From NCBI GenBank assembly GCA_905250115.1, contig CAJNOI010000013.1, forward strand, positions 297,788 to 361,787: a stretch of DNA of 64,000 bases, in the 5' to 3' direction. The position numbers and the translations under genes were made by a program. Below, one piece after another: positions 25,404 through 39,900 of this stretch. This DNA is from Adineta steineri (lineage: Eukaryota > Rotifera > Eurotatoria > Adinetida > Adinetidae). Below the pieces are notes generated by a model. That model saw only the letters and a program-made list of their open reading frames with translations, was not told where the DNA came from and did no database searches. Position 1 is the first letter of the stretch; the number at the start of each line of letters is the position of its first letter.

Positions 25404-25905
25404 TCATAATGTAGATAATATTTTTAGGAATGAAAAGGATAGTATAATAAAAGTTTGTCCAACACCAAGTAAACAACAAAAGAATGGTTTTATTTCTACG
25501 GAAGCAGCATAAAACATTGCTGATAGAAGTCCACCTAGGAAAAAAAAGAATAGTTTCGTATATTTTTTTATGTAATTATATTTACTAGTAAATGCTGATG
25601 GAATAATTGGTGTTATAATTCCTGCTAGAAGGATAAGTACTGAATACCAGCGTCCAATTTTATGACTTCGTAATGATCGAACAGCAATTATACTAGCAAT
25701 TAAATGTACAACAATTGAAGTCATAAAACACCAAAGAAATATTTCAGCCCAAATGTCTGAATTAAAAAAAAGCGGAAATTTTAATTATATAATTAAATAA
25801 AATATATTTGAACTAACCTCCAAATTCAACTAAACGATGTTTAGGTGTTAATTTTAATGAATCAAGAAGACGTCGAAATGAAAGTTCTTTTATAAATTCT
25901 CGCAT
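25404..25905 (-). CDS. TMEM170: TMEM170 family membrane protein
   Basis: Three exons on the minus strand: 25905-25818, 25756-25586, 25534-25404, coding for 129 aa (vertebrate TMEM170A/B are about 130-145 aa). After a short cytosolic N-terminus with LTPKHRLVEFGDIWAEIFLW come three hydrophobic helices. Family-typical stretches are LRSHKIGRWYSVLILLAGI (compare LRHHKYGRFMSVSILLMGI from memory) and LLGVGQTFIILSFSFLKIL before the C-terminus. Vertebrate TMEM170A shapes ER sheets and the nuclear envelope. The gene is divergent from IFT80 with only 195 bp between the start codons, so the two probably share a promoter region. Intact in frame; introns of 51 and 61 bp. Confidence 0.9.
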
Positions 25906-26100
25906 TTCATTCAAAAAAATTAATAATAAAATTGACTACATTTTCTTTCTTTCCTCTTTCCTTCATATGATTTGATCCGTACCTATCCAATCATAATGCA
26001 TAACAACGTCATTTGAAAGGCGTTAACTAAGTAACATTTTTCAATAATGGTTATATAGTTCCTTCTTTAATAAACTGAATATTTTCATCATTATTAAATA
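25906..26100. promoter_or_regulatory. shared TMEM170 / IFT80 divergent promoter region
   Basis: The start codons of TMEM170 (-) and IFT80 (+) are only 195 bp apart, so both promoters must lie here or inside the first exons. No TATA box or factor site can be assigned with confidence. Confidence 0.5.
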
Positions 26101-29100
26101 ATGCGTTTAAAATTTACATTTCCTCAAACACTTCGTCATAACGATCGTGTTGATTGTGTAGGATGGATGTCAGCAGATGATCTCTATTCAGTTGGAGAAG
26201 ATCATGTTATATATAAATATAATATTATACAAAATGAATTAATTAAAATAAGTGAACTTCCACAAGATCTTTATCCACTTGATATGCATTGGTTACCAAA
26301 AGGAGCAAGTCTTAGTAGTACTGGTCCCGGTGGTTCAACTGCAAAACGAACTATTGGTTCAGATCTTTTTGTTTTAGCTACAAGTGATGGTAAAAAAACA
26401 ACTGAATGATTTATATTATGTATTTATTTATTTTTTTCTTTAAAGGAAAATTTTGTTTTGTTAATAAAAATGGACGTATTGAAAAAACTGTTGAAGCACA
26501 TCGTGGTGCAACTATTTGTGTTCGTTGGAGTCCAGATGGAAGTCAATTTGCAACAGGTAAAAATTTTTATGAATTATTTTATAGCTAAAAATTATTTAAT
26601 ATATTTAGGAGGAGAAGATGGACAAGTTAGAATTTGGGCACGTTCCGGAATGTTACGTTCGAATCTTGTTCAAGCAGGTATAATTAATAAATTTCGATTT
26701 GATTCTAAGAAAAATCGTCATTGAGTTTATTCCAAAGATAGAAACGAATCATGTCTCTCGTAGTTTGAATTGAAGGAACACAGAAATAAGTTAATATTAT
26801 ATGTCATATACAATTTATTTTAATAAATGTCAAAGCTGTCTCTTATGATAAAAATCCTAATTTTATTTTATATTCAAGGTTCAATAGATTTTAGTAATAT
26901 TTTTGTTTTTCGTTTAGCTTCACCGATATTTTGCACATGTTGGTCAGCAGACAATGATGCAATACTTTATTGTACGGGCAAATATCTTGTTGTAAAACCA
27001 CTTTCACCTAATGCAAAACAAAATTCGGTATAGACAAATGAAAATTATCTTCTAATGTTTTTTTTTGTTGATTATAGTGGAAAGCACATGATCAAATTAT
27101 TCTTAAATGTGATTGGAATACAGTTAATAATTTAATCTTATCTGGTGGAGAAGATTGTCGATACAAGGTATATTTTAATTGATTGTTTTTTTTTGTTTCT
27201 CTCAAACTTAAAATAAATTTCTTTATTATGAGTAGGTTTGGGATACAGTTGGCCGACCATTGTATGCTAGTCAAGCATTTGAATATCCAATTACAAGTCT
27301 TGCTTGGGCACCGGATGGATCAAATTTTGCTGTTGGATCTTATAATACAATACGTTTATGTGATAGTGCTGGTGTATGTATATTTGAATGAAAATCTTCA
27401 TTTTAATTTCTTCATGCACATTTTTAGTGGTGTCATTCGGTTGAAAAACCAAAAGATGGAAGTGTATTTGGTTTATCATGGTCAACGGATAGTACACAAT
27501 TAGCCTGTGGTTGTGGAACTGGTCGAGTTGGAATAGGACATATTATTGAACGGTATTGATTGATAGCTTTGCCTTTTTTTGTTGTATGTAAATTTACTTG
27601 ATATTTTTAGTCGTGTTGATTGGCGTCATTTAGAATTTGTTCTTACAGATTCTAAAGTTATAACTGTAAGCAATTGTGAAACAGAATTAAAAGATAAAAT
27701 TGAACTTAAAGATCGTTTGGTTAAAATGTCTGTTGGTTTTGGATTTTTGATTGTTTTAACAAGTAGTCAAGGATTAATTTATAAGTAAAAACAAAAATTC
27801 TAAACGACTGAAATTTAATTGATAAAATTTATTTGTATTTATCTAGTTGCAAACAGTTTGGTCATCCAGCATTATTTGATTTACGCGATATGTCAATGAG
27901 TTTAATTGTTCAAGCAGAAAAGTATAAATATTTCTTAATTTCTTATGATTAAAAAAATTTGTTTTTAAGATATTTTCTTCTTTCGGATGGAGTTAATATT
28001 TCTGTTTATTCATATGAAGGTCGACTGGTTTCAACACCAAAATTAATGTCATCAAAACCAGATTCAGTTAATGTTAATACGGTTTCTATTAGTCCGGATA
28101 CAATAGCGATTCGAGATGCAACCGATACTAAATGTATGTCAAACGCACAACACATAGAGCGTTCAAATAGAAATACTTAACTAGATTCGAATATGTTACA
28201 GGATAAGAAAAAAATTAACTTTCATCGTTATTCTTCTTATCTTCAGGAGTTGCGTTCAGGAAAAACATTTTTTAAGGTGCCTTATCGTTCTTTTCTTCTA
28301 TCAGCACATATATGATTATGCATTGTTTGTTCTACTAATTCCGAACACTAAAATCCTTAGGCTCTCTTACTATTAATGTTATTCTTGCAAGTGCATTTTT
28401 TAATCAAATTCAATTTTTGAGCAGTCCATCGTTTATAAAAAAAAGCCGTATGCTTATGAATATTTTGTCAGTCAGTTGATTAAAGGATTGAGTAAATAAA
28501 TATGATTCACTATGATGATCATGACGTTTTCTTTACTTCCTGCCTAAACGAATCGATTCTAGAATTTATTCACATTGAATCTAAATAGATTTTCAAGGTA
28601 TTTCGCTCAAAGCTATACAATATTTTCTTAATTTTTTATTTAGCGATTGCATTTTTTGATATCAATGGTAAATCACTTGGTGATGGAAAACCTGTATCTC
28701 ATGCTGTAAATAAAACGTTTTTTTTGGTCAAAAATAATAATTTCTATTTTTATTATAGTATGAAATAGTTCATTTGGCTCTTGATCAAACTGGTTCACCC
28801 AATGAACGTAAATTAGCATTTGCAGATAAATTTCAAGATTTATTTCTTATGCTTGTTCGTTCAACGGGACAAGGTCAACGATCAAATAGTCAACGCATCC
28901 GAAAACTTTGTAGATATTTATTAATAGTTTATTTTCAATTAAATCTTTATATATTTAGGCACAAATATTGGTAGTTTTCGATGGAATGATAAAAATGCTA
29001 TGTTAGCAGGTTTTACAGATAATAAACTTCATATATGGCTCTATCCAAATGTTATATTTGTTGATTCAAGTTTAGTTGATAAGACAATACATCGGATAGA

Positions 29101-30446
29101 ATCAGGGTAGAATGATTATTTCGAATAATTTAATCTTATGAGTATTTTTTTTTGTTAATCTTTATTAGTGATTTTGGTAAAAATCCATCAATCTCAGATT
29201 TTCTTAGTTGTCAAATAACAATACGTAAATCAACTGGTGCACTTATTCAATCTGCCTTACCAATTTACTATGAACTGTGCCTTGATTTATTAGAAGCAAA
29301 TCGTGCCGAAGAAGCATTACAGTTATGTCAATATATTGCGGTAAAAAATCTTATTATTATTTTAAATGAAAAACAAAATAAAATATTTAGGACGATTCAA
29401 TTTATGCATTGATTGCGGTTATTTCATTACATAATCGTGATTTTGATTCAGCAGAAAATGCATTTGCACAATTATCAAATGTAAATATTTATGAAACAAA
29501 AAAAGAATGATTTATTAAGATGAAATAAAACTATTTTTTTTTCAGACGGAAATGGTTTTCTGTTTACAAAATCTTCGTACAATAGCATCAAAAGAAGAAC
29601 GTGAAGCTGAACTTGCCTTATTAGCTGGTGGAAATATACAAGAAGCCGAAAGTCATTATTTACAAGGAAATAAACCACTTCATGCGATAATGTTACATTT
29701 AAATGAGCATAATTGGGATAGGTTAGTAGAAATAAGAAATATTTAATCATTTTTACAAATTATTATAAACAAATTTGATTAATATGAAAAATTCTATTAG
29801 TTGTATGAATACTTTATATTAGATTCTTGCCAATCTATTTGCACAAAATATTATATTTATTCTTTCTTATTCTAATTTAACGATATTCTATGAAAGTATA
29901 TTGAAATTTTGATTTAGTTAAGTCAAGTGTACAAATTGTGATTGATTATTAAATTGAAAAGAAGTACTTGTCTCTATGGTCTTATCTTTATAGAATTTTT
30001 GCAAAGATTCTTTTCTCTATGAATAGTGCCGGCACTAAGGAGAATGATCAATCATTCTATTCTGTTTTCAAGATGATCCATCACTGAAACATCAGAAACT
30101 TATTTAAAGTTCTTTTTAGCCTTTCCTCCAAAGAGCATATATATATATATATATACGAAAAATTCTCTATTTTGTAGAGCAATTGATATGACTCAACGAC
30201 ATCCACAATATTTAGAAATTGTTGTTGGTTATCGACAAAAATATCTAAAAGATTATGGTGGTGGAAAAAAAGAAACAAATGCAAAATATATTCAAGCAAT
30301 GAAAAATGTTCGTTCATTGATTGTTTCTATTTTTATCTAATAATAATATGTAAACAATTTTTTAGGTTGATGTTGATTGGGATCAAATCGAAGCAAAATT
30401 AACAAAAGAATTAGGTGAAGATAGTGCTTTAAGAATAATTGAATAA
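26101..30446 (+). CDS. IFT80: intraflagellar transport protein 80 (WD-repeat IFT-B subunit)
   Basis: Eighteen exons: 26101-26389, 26446-26556, 26609-26677, 26918-27027, 27078-27167, 27236-27373, 27428-27552, 27611-27784, 27847-27921, 27970-28133, 28644-28705, 28759-28909, 28959-29106, 29169-29340, 29391-29480, 29546-29721, 30178-30307, 30366-30446. They encode 784 aa (human about 777). WD repeats are clear: [20 protein letters not shown] with VRIWARSG, then [13 protein letters not shown] with [15 protein letters not shown], then [16 protein letters not shown] second propeller follows, then helical repeats ([36 protein letters not shown]). IFT80 is a peripheral IFT-B subunit for anterograde transport in cilia. 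Most introns are 50-70 bp; those after 28,133 (510 bp) and 29,721 (456 bp) and after 26,677 (240 bp) are long and may hold inserted DNA. The exon ending at 30,307 uses a weak GTTCGT donor. Confidence 0.95.
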
Positions 30447-33400
30447 AACGTCGATTGTTACTATGTTTATTTTATTATCAACATCTTATCATATATAATA
30501 GAACACACATGAGTGAATTTTTTTTGTCGATTGTATTTTTGTTATGAATTTGTTTGAAAAACCCCGAGAAATTCTCACAATTTATTGAAATAAAAAAAAT
30601 TCAAACATAAAATTAAATCACGTATACATATATTTAATTTGTTTGCACAATAAAGTATTTAGAGAATCATCGTTTGTCGTTTCGAGTATCTAAAAACTTT
30701 TGTGAACTATCGTAATTCAATGAATACATAATTTTCATTGGATAGTAATTTAATTAGGCCTTTATTTGCATAGTTATGTTGATCAAAAAATCATGACATA
30801 TGTAAAACTGATTTTTTTTTTCAGATCAAATGTCTTCATATTTTCAAAAACGTTATATAAAGAAATATCGATTTCACATTATAAACAGTTTTTTTTGTCT
30901 ATATGAATTTTAAACAAATTTATTGAGAAAGAGATAATTCTCTACATTAACATAGTCATTATTAAAGCTATATCATATTTCTATCTTATTATGACTGACA
31001 TGAAATATTTTATTTATCCTTTCAATTCAAGTTTATCAAAAAAAGACTGGAATTTTTTTGACATTAGTCATCAGTTAACTTCAGTACATTTTCTTTTCTA
31101 TTTATAAATCTAATGCAATGAATTCAATTTCTTTCCATGTTGGTAGTTAATTATTTTTTCTAAATGTTTGGTTCAATCATATACCAATAATAATTTATTT
31201 TTAAACTAGATGGCAGTATTGATTTTTTAAACCAATGAAAAACTTGTTTTTTGTTTGTTTGTTCCGTTCTCTTTTTTTTTCTCTTTTTTTTTGCTACTTA
31301 TTCGATGAATGAAGAACATTTTTTTTTTTAGTTTTCTCCGATTGAGAGTATTGTATTTTTATATGATTATTATCAAACACATCATTCGATCGATCATTCC
31401 TTTTTTTTCTCTCTGTGTCAATATAAGTCGTTTTTAAGTATACGGTGATGATCTGTCTCTGCTCTTTTTTGTTTCTATGTAAGTTATCTTGAATGTGTGC
31501 ATGAACGAAAAGGCGGATCGAGCGCTCGTTTGTCTTTGATTGCTTTGCATGCTGAACTGAAAAAACAAATGTCAAATATAGCAGCTCTTCCTTTCTATCG
31601 CTTATGCGTCCGTTACGCACATACTCCGCCTATCTTTGTTAGCCTCCGGGTTTTTCTTTTGCTTCCATCACTCTTTCATATGCACTCTTCTCTCTCTCTC
31701 TTTCGTCATCATAGTTGTCGTATTCTATATCTTGTTGTATGTGTATATGTATGTAAACATCGAATGTCTTTTAAGATAAAAAGAAAGAAAGGAGCAAGCG
31801 AGAGGAAAACTGATCCTTTGGGGAAGTGTGAGCAATGACGTGGGAATGTCGGTATAGGAAGAAGAAGAAGGAGAAGAAGAGAAAAAAAGCAATGTCAATT
31901 TCTTGATTACTATACATAGACAGCAAATGCATTTATTCAGTCGCTGTATTTATCTTGTATTTAAAGAACAAGCAAAGATAGAAAATGCTTGTAAATGACG
32001 TTTGAAACTATTGATGAAAAATAAATAGAATTGGTCTCTTTTAAGATAAGGCAATTCCGAAAATGATTAGTTGAAAAAAAAAAAAAGAAAAAGAAACCCG
32101 CTTTTTTTATTTCTTATTTCTTCGTTCTTTCATCCTAGTAGACAATCAAGCTATAGATATATCGGAATGGTCTACGTTTACTAATCAGGTGCGTGTATGT
32201 GAAAAAAAATCGTATTAAAGCAAGAAGTCGGTTTGACATAATGATTAGCCGCTGAGAAAAAAAAAAATTTTTTTTTTTCATTCTTTCTTTGTGTATGTAT
32301 CAAGGTCGATGATTTCTATCAAGATGAGTGCACATATATATGACTATTGCCGGAGTTTTAGACATTAATTTATTATTAAATGATCATCATCATATGCAAT
32401 AAGAAGGACAAATAGAAGGAAAAGAAAGGTGTTTCTTTTTATATTTACATTTGTATTCCCCGTCTATATTTTCTTCTTCTTTATCTAGCTATGACTATTT
32501 CATTTTCTTAGTCGTTTTTCATCTCATCAACTATCTTTCTATTGAGAAAGATTTGCATCTAATCGATTAGCAATTCTTGTCATTCTTCCTGTATCTATTT
32601 TCTTTCAGTTCATCATTTGCAATGTGTATGACAAGACTAGACTATTAGAAATATTTTTCTCATCGAATTGTACTGACAATAGTTCGATTTTGTCATTATT
32701 CAAAATTGATGAGATGATCATCTAGCTTTTGTTGACAGTCGCACTTAGATTTTGCCCTTAATGAGTTCAACTGCATGCACGCATTAGTATGGAAAACCGA
32801 CTATGCGCAATCAGCATCATGAAGGTAACTTATATAGTAATCGTAATAGTAGTAGTGATGATGGTTTTTCTTCTTTTTTTTTCAGTTCTCTTTGCTTTAG
32901 CTTGATGCGATGGCAGTAACTAATTCCCTACTCCCTTCGCTCTGTGTTTCTCTCATATTTTTTTTCTTCTTCTCCTCGTACAAAGCATCAGTTGCAAACG
33001 ACAAGAAAAAAAAAGAAGAAGAAGAAGAAAAAAAACCAAGAGAACTAAGTTTATGCGTCTGAATGCTTGCGCGCGAGCACCTCGAACGCATGTTGTTTTT
33101 CCTATTCCTTATGCGAGATGTTATTCGAACTATGTAAAGTGAAAAAAGAGAAAAAGATGAAAATGATATGATGACAAAGAGAGAGAGAGAGGGAAAAAAA
33201 ATCTAACTAGAAAATGATGAAAAACTAAATGGATAAACAATGAATATGTCGATATATTATTATTATTATTTAGTTTTTTTTTGGTAAGTTTATTCTTTTT
33301 TCTATTAGTCTTTGATTGTTATATTTTCAATTTGATAACCATCAAATTGAAAAGGAACATACATGAATTTCTTTTGTCATATTGTCATCAATGTTGGTCC

Positions 33401-33757
33401 TCTCGTCGTTTCGCGTCATCTAATTTAATTATTCTCTAGAGAGAGACAATAGAAAAGAGTGAGATGCATGCGCTCGTGCATTCTATGAAGCAACAATAAC
33501 AACAAGCAGCACGGTAGCGGCAATAGCGACAGTCGCTAGAAGAGAGAGAGAAAGAATACAAGCTTGGTAAAGGAAGAGAGGGATTTCAATTAGTCGTACC
33601 AACAAGAGTTTTAAGGTAATAGTCTAGTTCGCTTGTATGCGAGTACGAGCGTCGATGATGACTGACGCGTTTTTTTTTTTCGAAGCCTTCATGCGAGCGG
33701 GCGTGCGTGCATGTAAGTATTGAGATAGACGATGACTATTTTTAATAGAAGAAGAGC

Positions 33758-33789
<32 letters not shown>

Positions 33790-33972
33790 TTGTAATGTTC
33801 TATTATTTAACTTTTTATATTATATTTCATTGTAGAAAGACAAATAGAAAAAAGATATCAGTTTTTATAAATTTATATAAAGAGAATGTTTCTATCATCA
33901 ATGACAATATATATGTCATATATTATCTTATTGATGAGATCATGTAACATGTAATAATGAAGATCACAAATT
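30447..33972. other. 3.5-kb intergenic region upstream of CAPS
   Basis: The longest gene-free stretch in the gene-dense part. Both strands show simple pyrimidine/purine tracts, including GAGA runs at about 33,180-33,191 and 33,541-33,551. Isolated GC-richer islets with GCGCGCGAGC, GCATGCGCTCGTGC and GCGAGCGGGCGTGCGTGC lie at about 33,067-33,078, 33,465-33,482 and 33,694-33,713. Such a long, compositionally varied upstream region would suit regulation of a neuronal gene, but no specific site is proven. Frames near 31,294-31,838 on opposite strands overlap each other and lack domain motifs. Confidence 0.5.
33759..33782. repeat. (TA)n microsatellite
   Basis: About twelve uninterrupted TA units, ending in TACACACA. 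It lies about 190 bp upstream of the CAPS start codon, in probable 5' UTR or promoter. Confidence 0.9.
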
Positions 33973-36900
33973 ATGCTGCATGATTCCAGTGATGAAGATG
34001 AAGGAGGTGGAGGCGGAGCTGGTAAAAAATCGGTAAATAATCTTTTAAATAATTAAGAAGATCAAAAAAAAACTAGGAGAACATTTTAATATATATATTC
34101 ATATTAGATACCTACAAAAGGTCCACAGACTTCATTAAATCGACCAGTAGTAAATCATGTCAATACTGGTTCACCGCTATTAACAAAATCCGATTACTCA
34201 TCGTCGCCACAAAAAACTACAACAAGTCATTATTCACCACAACCTAATTTCCATGCATCACCGACGCCAACACAACGTATATTACCAACAATCCCATCAA
34301 ATTCCTCAAATAATTCTCCATCGACATCATTACGTTCATCAACAAATACAAATCTTTTTCCTGAAACAACTCAACCATCCATGGTTTTCAATGCTGATAC
34401 AACGAGTATTAAAAGTGATGATTCATCTAATCAATCTGAAGGACATTTACATCCATCACAACAACAACAAAGTTCAACACGTAATCAAGATACAAAAGCT
34501 AAACCAGCAAATACAAATAATTTATCAAAAACATTAGCAACAACAACAAGTTCATCAACAGGTACGACAACATCAAGTATGGGTATACCTATTGATCGTG
34601 CACCATCACCATCACCATCATTAATAAGTGAACGTGAACGTGAAGAAAATGAACGTGTTGAACGCGAATTAGAATTAAAACGTAAACGTTTACAAGTCTA
34701 TGTATTTATTTGTCGTTGTGTTGCATGTCCATTTAATTCAAAGCAATCGTCAGATATGGCAAGAAAACATTTAAAAATTACTCTCGTACAATATGGTGTT
34801 ATAAAAGAAAGATTTCTAACATTTTTAAATGGAAAAACTCGTATTGAAGCCGATGAAGGTAAATATATATAGATATTCGAATTGATTATTATTTTAATAA
34901 ATTTAATTACTTAGCTTTTATAAATGCTGTTCGATCGTATTATGAAGTATTTCTTAAAAGTGAACGTGTTGGTAAAATGGTTCAATCAGGTGGTTGTTGT
35001 TCGGATGATTTTCGTGATGTATTTCGTATAAATATTGAAAAACGTGTACGAAGCTTACCTGATATTGATTCACTTAAAATAAGCAAAGATACGGTGCTCA
35101 CTTTATGGATGTCAAAATTTGATGCTATTTATCGTGGTCAAGAACAAGATCAAGACAATTCAAATCGACGTTTATCGAAATCAAATTATATGTCAACATC
35201 AGCTGAATTAATTATGAGTAAAGAACAATTATATGATATGTTTCAAAATATTTTAACAATTAAAAAATTTGAACATCAGTAAGTTACAAACGAAATTATA
35301 TTTATAGAATTCTTCTAGTCAATAAATCGATGAACTTCGGTTCAATTATGTAAAAATAACCTATGGGGATTTCGTTCTAAAAATAGATCTTAAATTTGAA
35401 TATAAAAAATATTTTTTTTTTATTTTAGAATGATTTTCAATAGTGCTCAGGTAAGAAATAATAAATTATATAGATTTATTTATATTTGTCGTTGTATAGC
35501 TTGATAATAATGATGAACAAGCTGCAACAATTCGACGTGAATTAGATGGTCGAATGAAACAAGCTGAATCATTACAAAGAGTAAATAAAAATAATTCTTT
35601 TTTTTTTTAATCAAAAAAATTTTCGTTTTTCTAGCAACGTGGTCTAATGCCTAAGTTTGTACATAAAGAAATGGATACATTATATGTTGATGAATTAAAA
35701 AAGAGCATTAATGATTTAATGAGTAATCTTGAAAGTTTACCTGTACGTGGTGGATCCGATCAAAAACCATTACGATCAAAACGTGGTGCTAGTCATAGTC
35801 GTCATGGAAGTAGTAGTTCATCGGGTATGCATTCATCAACAAAATCATTACATAATGATGGAAATTCGGAAGAGAATGAAGCTGGTTTATCAAAATTAGC
35901 ATTTGTTTTAAATTTTAATGTTAATATAACATGTAAAGAAGTACGTGGTTTAAAATCTATTCCAACAAATCGTATTGTTTATTGTACAATGGAAGTTGAA
36001 GGTGGAGAAAAATATCGTACGGAACATGCTGAAGCTGGTAAACCCGTATGGGAATCCTTAGCAGAATTTCCAACAAATCAAATTTTACCAATAATTAAAG
36101 TTAAACTTTATATGGAAAGTTCAGGTATACTTAGTTTAGATGATAATAAACTTGGTAAATTATCATTACAAATTGATCCAACATTTAATAAAACAAATTG
36201 GTGGATTGATATGGTTAAAATAAAAAATGCATCAGCTGATGAATTAAAAGTTAAATTAGATGTACGAATGGAAAAACCACAAAATCTTAAAATGTGTGGG
36301 TATGTATCGATTTGACATATGTGTATATATACATGGAATTGTAACATTCGATTTCTAGTTGGTGCTATGCTCGTGGTAAAAATGTTTGGAAATCATGGAA
36401 ACGACGATACTATGCTCTTGTTCAGGTAAATAGGTTTTTAGAAAGTGTATCATTGGAATGTAACTTAATTTATCGTATCGGAAGAGCCAAAGAGATTAGT
36501 TGTAGTCATAAAATTCTCTTGAGATTAATACTAACAGTGAAATAATAATCGAGAGTTTTCTTTTTTTCTTCTATTAAAATAACTTCATATATAATTTTAG
36601 GTTTCTCAATATTGTTTTGCTATGTGTAGTTATCGTGAAAAGAAATCAGAACCAACGGAAATGATGCCACTCGAAGGTTATACTGTAGATTATGCTGAAC
36701 CAGATAATGGTACATTAATGAATAATATTTTTTTTCTATAAATAATATATTCGTTTCTTTTAGGTTTAGTTATGCAAGATGCAAAATATTTTTTTAAAGC
36801 TGTACGAGAAGGTGATGTTGTTACATTTGCAACCAATGAAGAAAATGAAAGACATAGTTGGGTACAAGCATTATATCGTGCTACTGGTCAATCACATAAA

Positions 36901-39900
36901 CCAACACCACCTGTAACAGCAACAACGAAATCTACACAAGCAGCTGGTACATCTGGACAAAAAGATCAAATTGGTAAATAGAGAAAAAGAGATTAATATG
37001 AAGATTAAAAAGCATAGAGGCAGAAAATCAATTGATTTAGTGACTCATGACTTCCGATCAGATTCGGCTGTCAGACCAATTATTACGGAAGAAAAAAATC
37101 GATTATATTAATGTGTATACAGTCTTGTACATATTCCCTTTCTTTTTTTTATAGATGCGGATCGATCGAAGAAAACGGGCTTTGATGAATATATTCAAAG
37201 TGATCCGTGTAAATTTGATCATCATGATTTATTCAAAACATTACAAACGGCAACATTAGATTTTCGTCTTAATGATCCATATTGTTCTTTGGTAAATATA
37301 ATAAGAAATTTATTAGTATTGATTTTATCTTTAAACAAAAAATTTTCCTTCTCTTTTCTTTTAAATAAATATTAGACGTAAGTTTAACAGCTTTTTTTTA
37401 TTTTAAATAAATAATTAAGCTCGGGTGATGATCAATAGAATATTTAATTTTATATATTTAAATAAATAATAAGTATTTTGTTTTCTTACTAGGGTTGGTT
37501 AAGTCCTGGACAAAGCTATGTACTAGAAGGTAATTTTTTTGGTTTGAAAATTAATTTCTCTAGATTATTTTGATATAGAATATTGTTCTCGATATGGTGT
37601 TCGTGGTTGTTTAAGACATCTTTATTATTTAAATGATTTACTTGATCGAGCTGAACAAGGATTTATGATTGATCCTCAATTACTTCATTATAGTTATGTA
37701 TTTTGTGCTTCACATGTCTCAGGAAGTCGGTTAGTACATATATAAATAATAATCATAAATAAGATAAAAAAAATATTTTGATTGTAATTTTTCTTTAGAC
37801 CTGATAGTAGTGCATCAACGATTACAATGGAAGAAAAAGATCGTTTTAATGAAATAAAAGAACGATTAAGACAATTTCTTGAACATCAAGTGACGAATTT
37901 CAGGTAGAGTAGAATATTCATCATGTATGTTTTATAAACTCTTAGAGGAAAGCGAAAAAGTTTCTCATTAGTAAAGCAAAGCCATAATAAGTTTTCATCA
38001 ATATAGTCACTATGTTATTCTAGTAGAACTTTAGGATGCCCGAGGACTAAATTAAGAGTAGAATACATCAATCACTGAAGTTTGTTCATCTGGAATGAAA
38101 GATGCTTAACAAATCGTATCGTTTTATTTCATTTAGATTTTCATTTCCATTTGGTCGACCTGAAGGCGCATTAAAAGCAACATTAAGTTTACTTGAACGT
38201 GTTCTAACTAAGGATATATCTGCACCAATATCTCGTGATGATATACGATATTTTATTCGGAAATGTCTTGAAAATGCTGCATATACAAATTATACACGTG
38301 TATCAGATCAAGCTAAAATTGAAGGTAATTTATTTGAAAAAAGACAAAGAAATCTTAAAAGATCATTAAAATAATATTCGATTGATCTATAATTTTTTTC
38401 CAGGCGAACGAGAGAATCAGCAACAAAATGATAATGGTAAATCTTGTCCGTTTTTGTATCACGAAAAAAATAATAATGTACCCTTCCCCCTTCATTGTCT
38501 TGTATTGTAGAATGCATGTTATTTATATATGATATAGGAATAGATAATAAACGAATTTCTTGTTCTTTTATTTAGAAACAATTTATAATACTGATGATTC
38601 ACCACGAAAAAAAATTGATGATCTTATACATTTAGCAGAATTATGTATTGAATTATTACAACAAGATTCTGAACATTATCAAGAAGCATTTCAACAATAT
38701 AATGATTTATTAATGGAACATGAAGAAATATTTTGGTCATTATTTGCTGTTGATATGGAACATGTTATTGATCAACAACCAATTGAAAGTTGGGATTCAT
38801 TTCCATTATTTCAATTATTAAATGATTATCTTCGTGTACATGGTAAAAAAGAAATCATTATTATTATTAATTTCTAGAAATCAACAATTTCTTCTTAGAT
38901 ACATTATCAAACGGTCGATTTCATCAACAATTACGTGATACATTTGCTCCATTAGTTATTCGATATGTTGATTTAATGGAATCATGTATAGCACAATCGA
39001 TTCATAAAGGTTTTGAAAAAGAAAATTGGAAAGCAAGAACGTATGTATTCGATTTGTATCTTTTGTTATCCAAATTTTCATATTTAATTTAGTCGAGGAT
39101 GTGCGACTAGTGAAGATATGTTATGGAAACTTGATGCTTTACAATGCTTTATACGAGATCTACATTGGGTATGTGAGGAGAAGAAAAAAACAAGAATTTT
39201 CATATTATTAAATGATGTTTATTTATCTAGCCGGATGAAATGTTTGGTGAACATTTAGAAAAACGACTGAAACAAATGGCATCAGATATGATTGAAGCTT
39301 GCGGAAAAAGGTATGGAAAATATGACAATATTAATTGCTGACTGTAGACATAATCAAAACTTGTATAAAGTGTTTCCGCATTATTTAATACTGAAAATTA
39401 AGGATGTTCGCCTTCTTGTTTTGAAGCGTTTCCATTCCCCGAAATGAAACGCGATATTAATATATTTTTGTTTAAATTGTTTAGAGTATCGCGTCATTTT
39501 GAAATTTGGATAAAGAAAGGTGGTTTAATTGGTGGTACTAATTCAGATTATTTATTACCATCTGAATGTTGTGTTATGGTTAATGTTATACTCGATTGTA
39601 AAGCTCAAGTAAAATAATCATTAATTGTATATATATCTTTAAATAAATTCTTGAATTTTGTTAGGCGTTAAAATTATGTGCATTACATAGTGGTGATCTT
39701 CATCAATATCATACACGTATTGATGAATATTTAGAAAAAATTCTTGGTGATATGTCAAGAGCATTAATACAAAAATTAATCAGTGTACTTGATTCTGTAT
39801 TTAAAAAATTATCGCGTTATGATGAAGGATCATTTTTTGCTCAAATACTTTCATTAGCAGTATAAACCGAAATTTTTTTGTTATTGAATTAATCTATTTA

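Noticed and set aside
27092..27503. Open frames on both strands within IFT80
   Set aside because: They are antisense or out-of-frame shadows of IFT80 exons and introns.
31294..31838. Opposing 108-aa and 113-aa frames upstream of CAPS
   Set aside because: They overlap on opposite strands, are low complexity and lack any domain.
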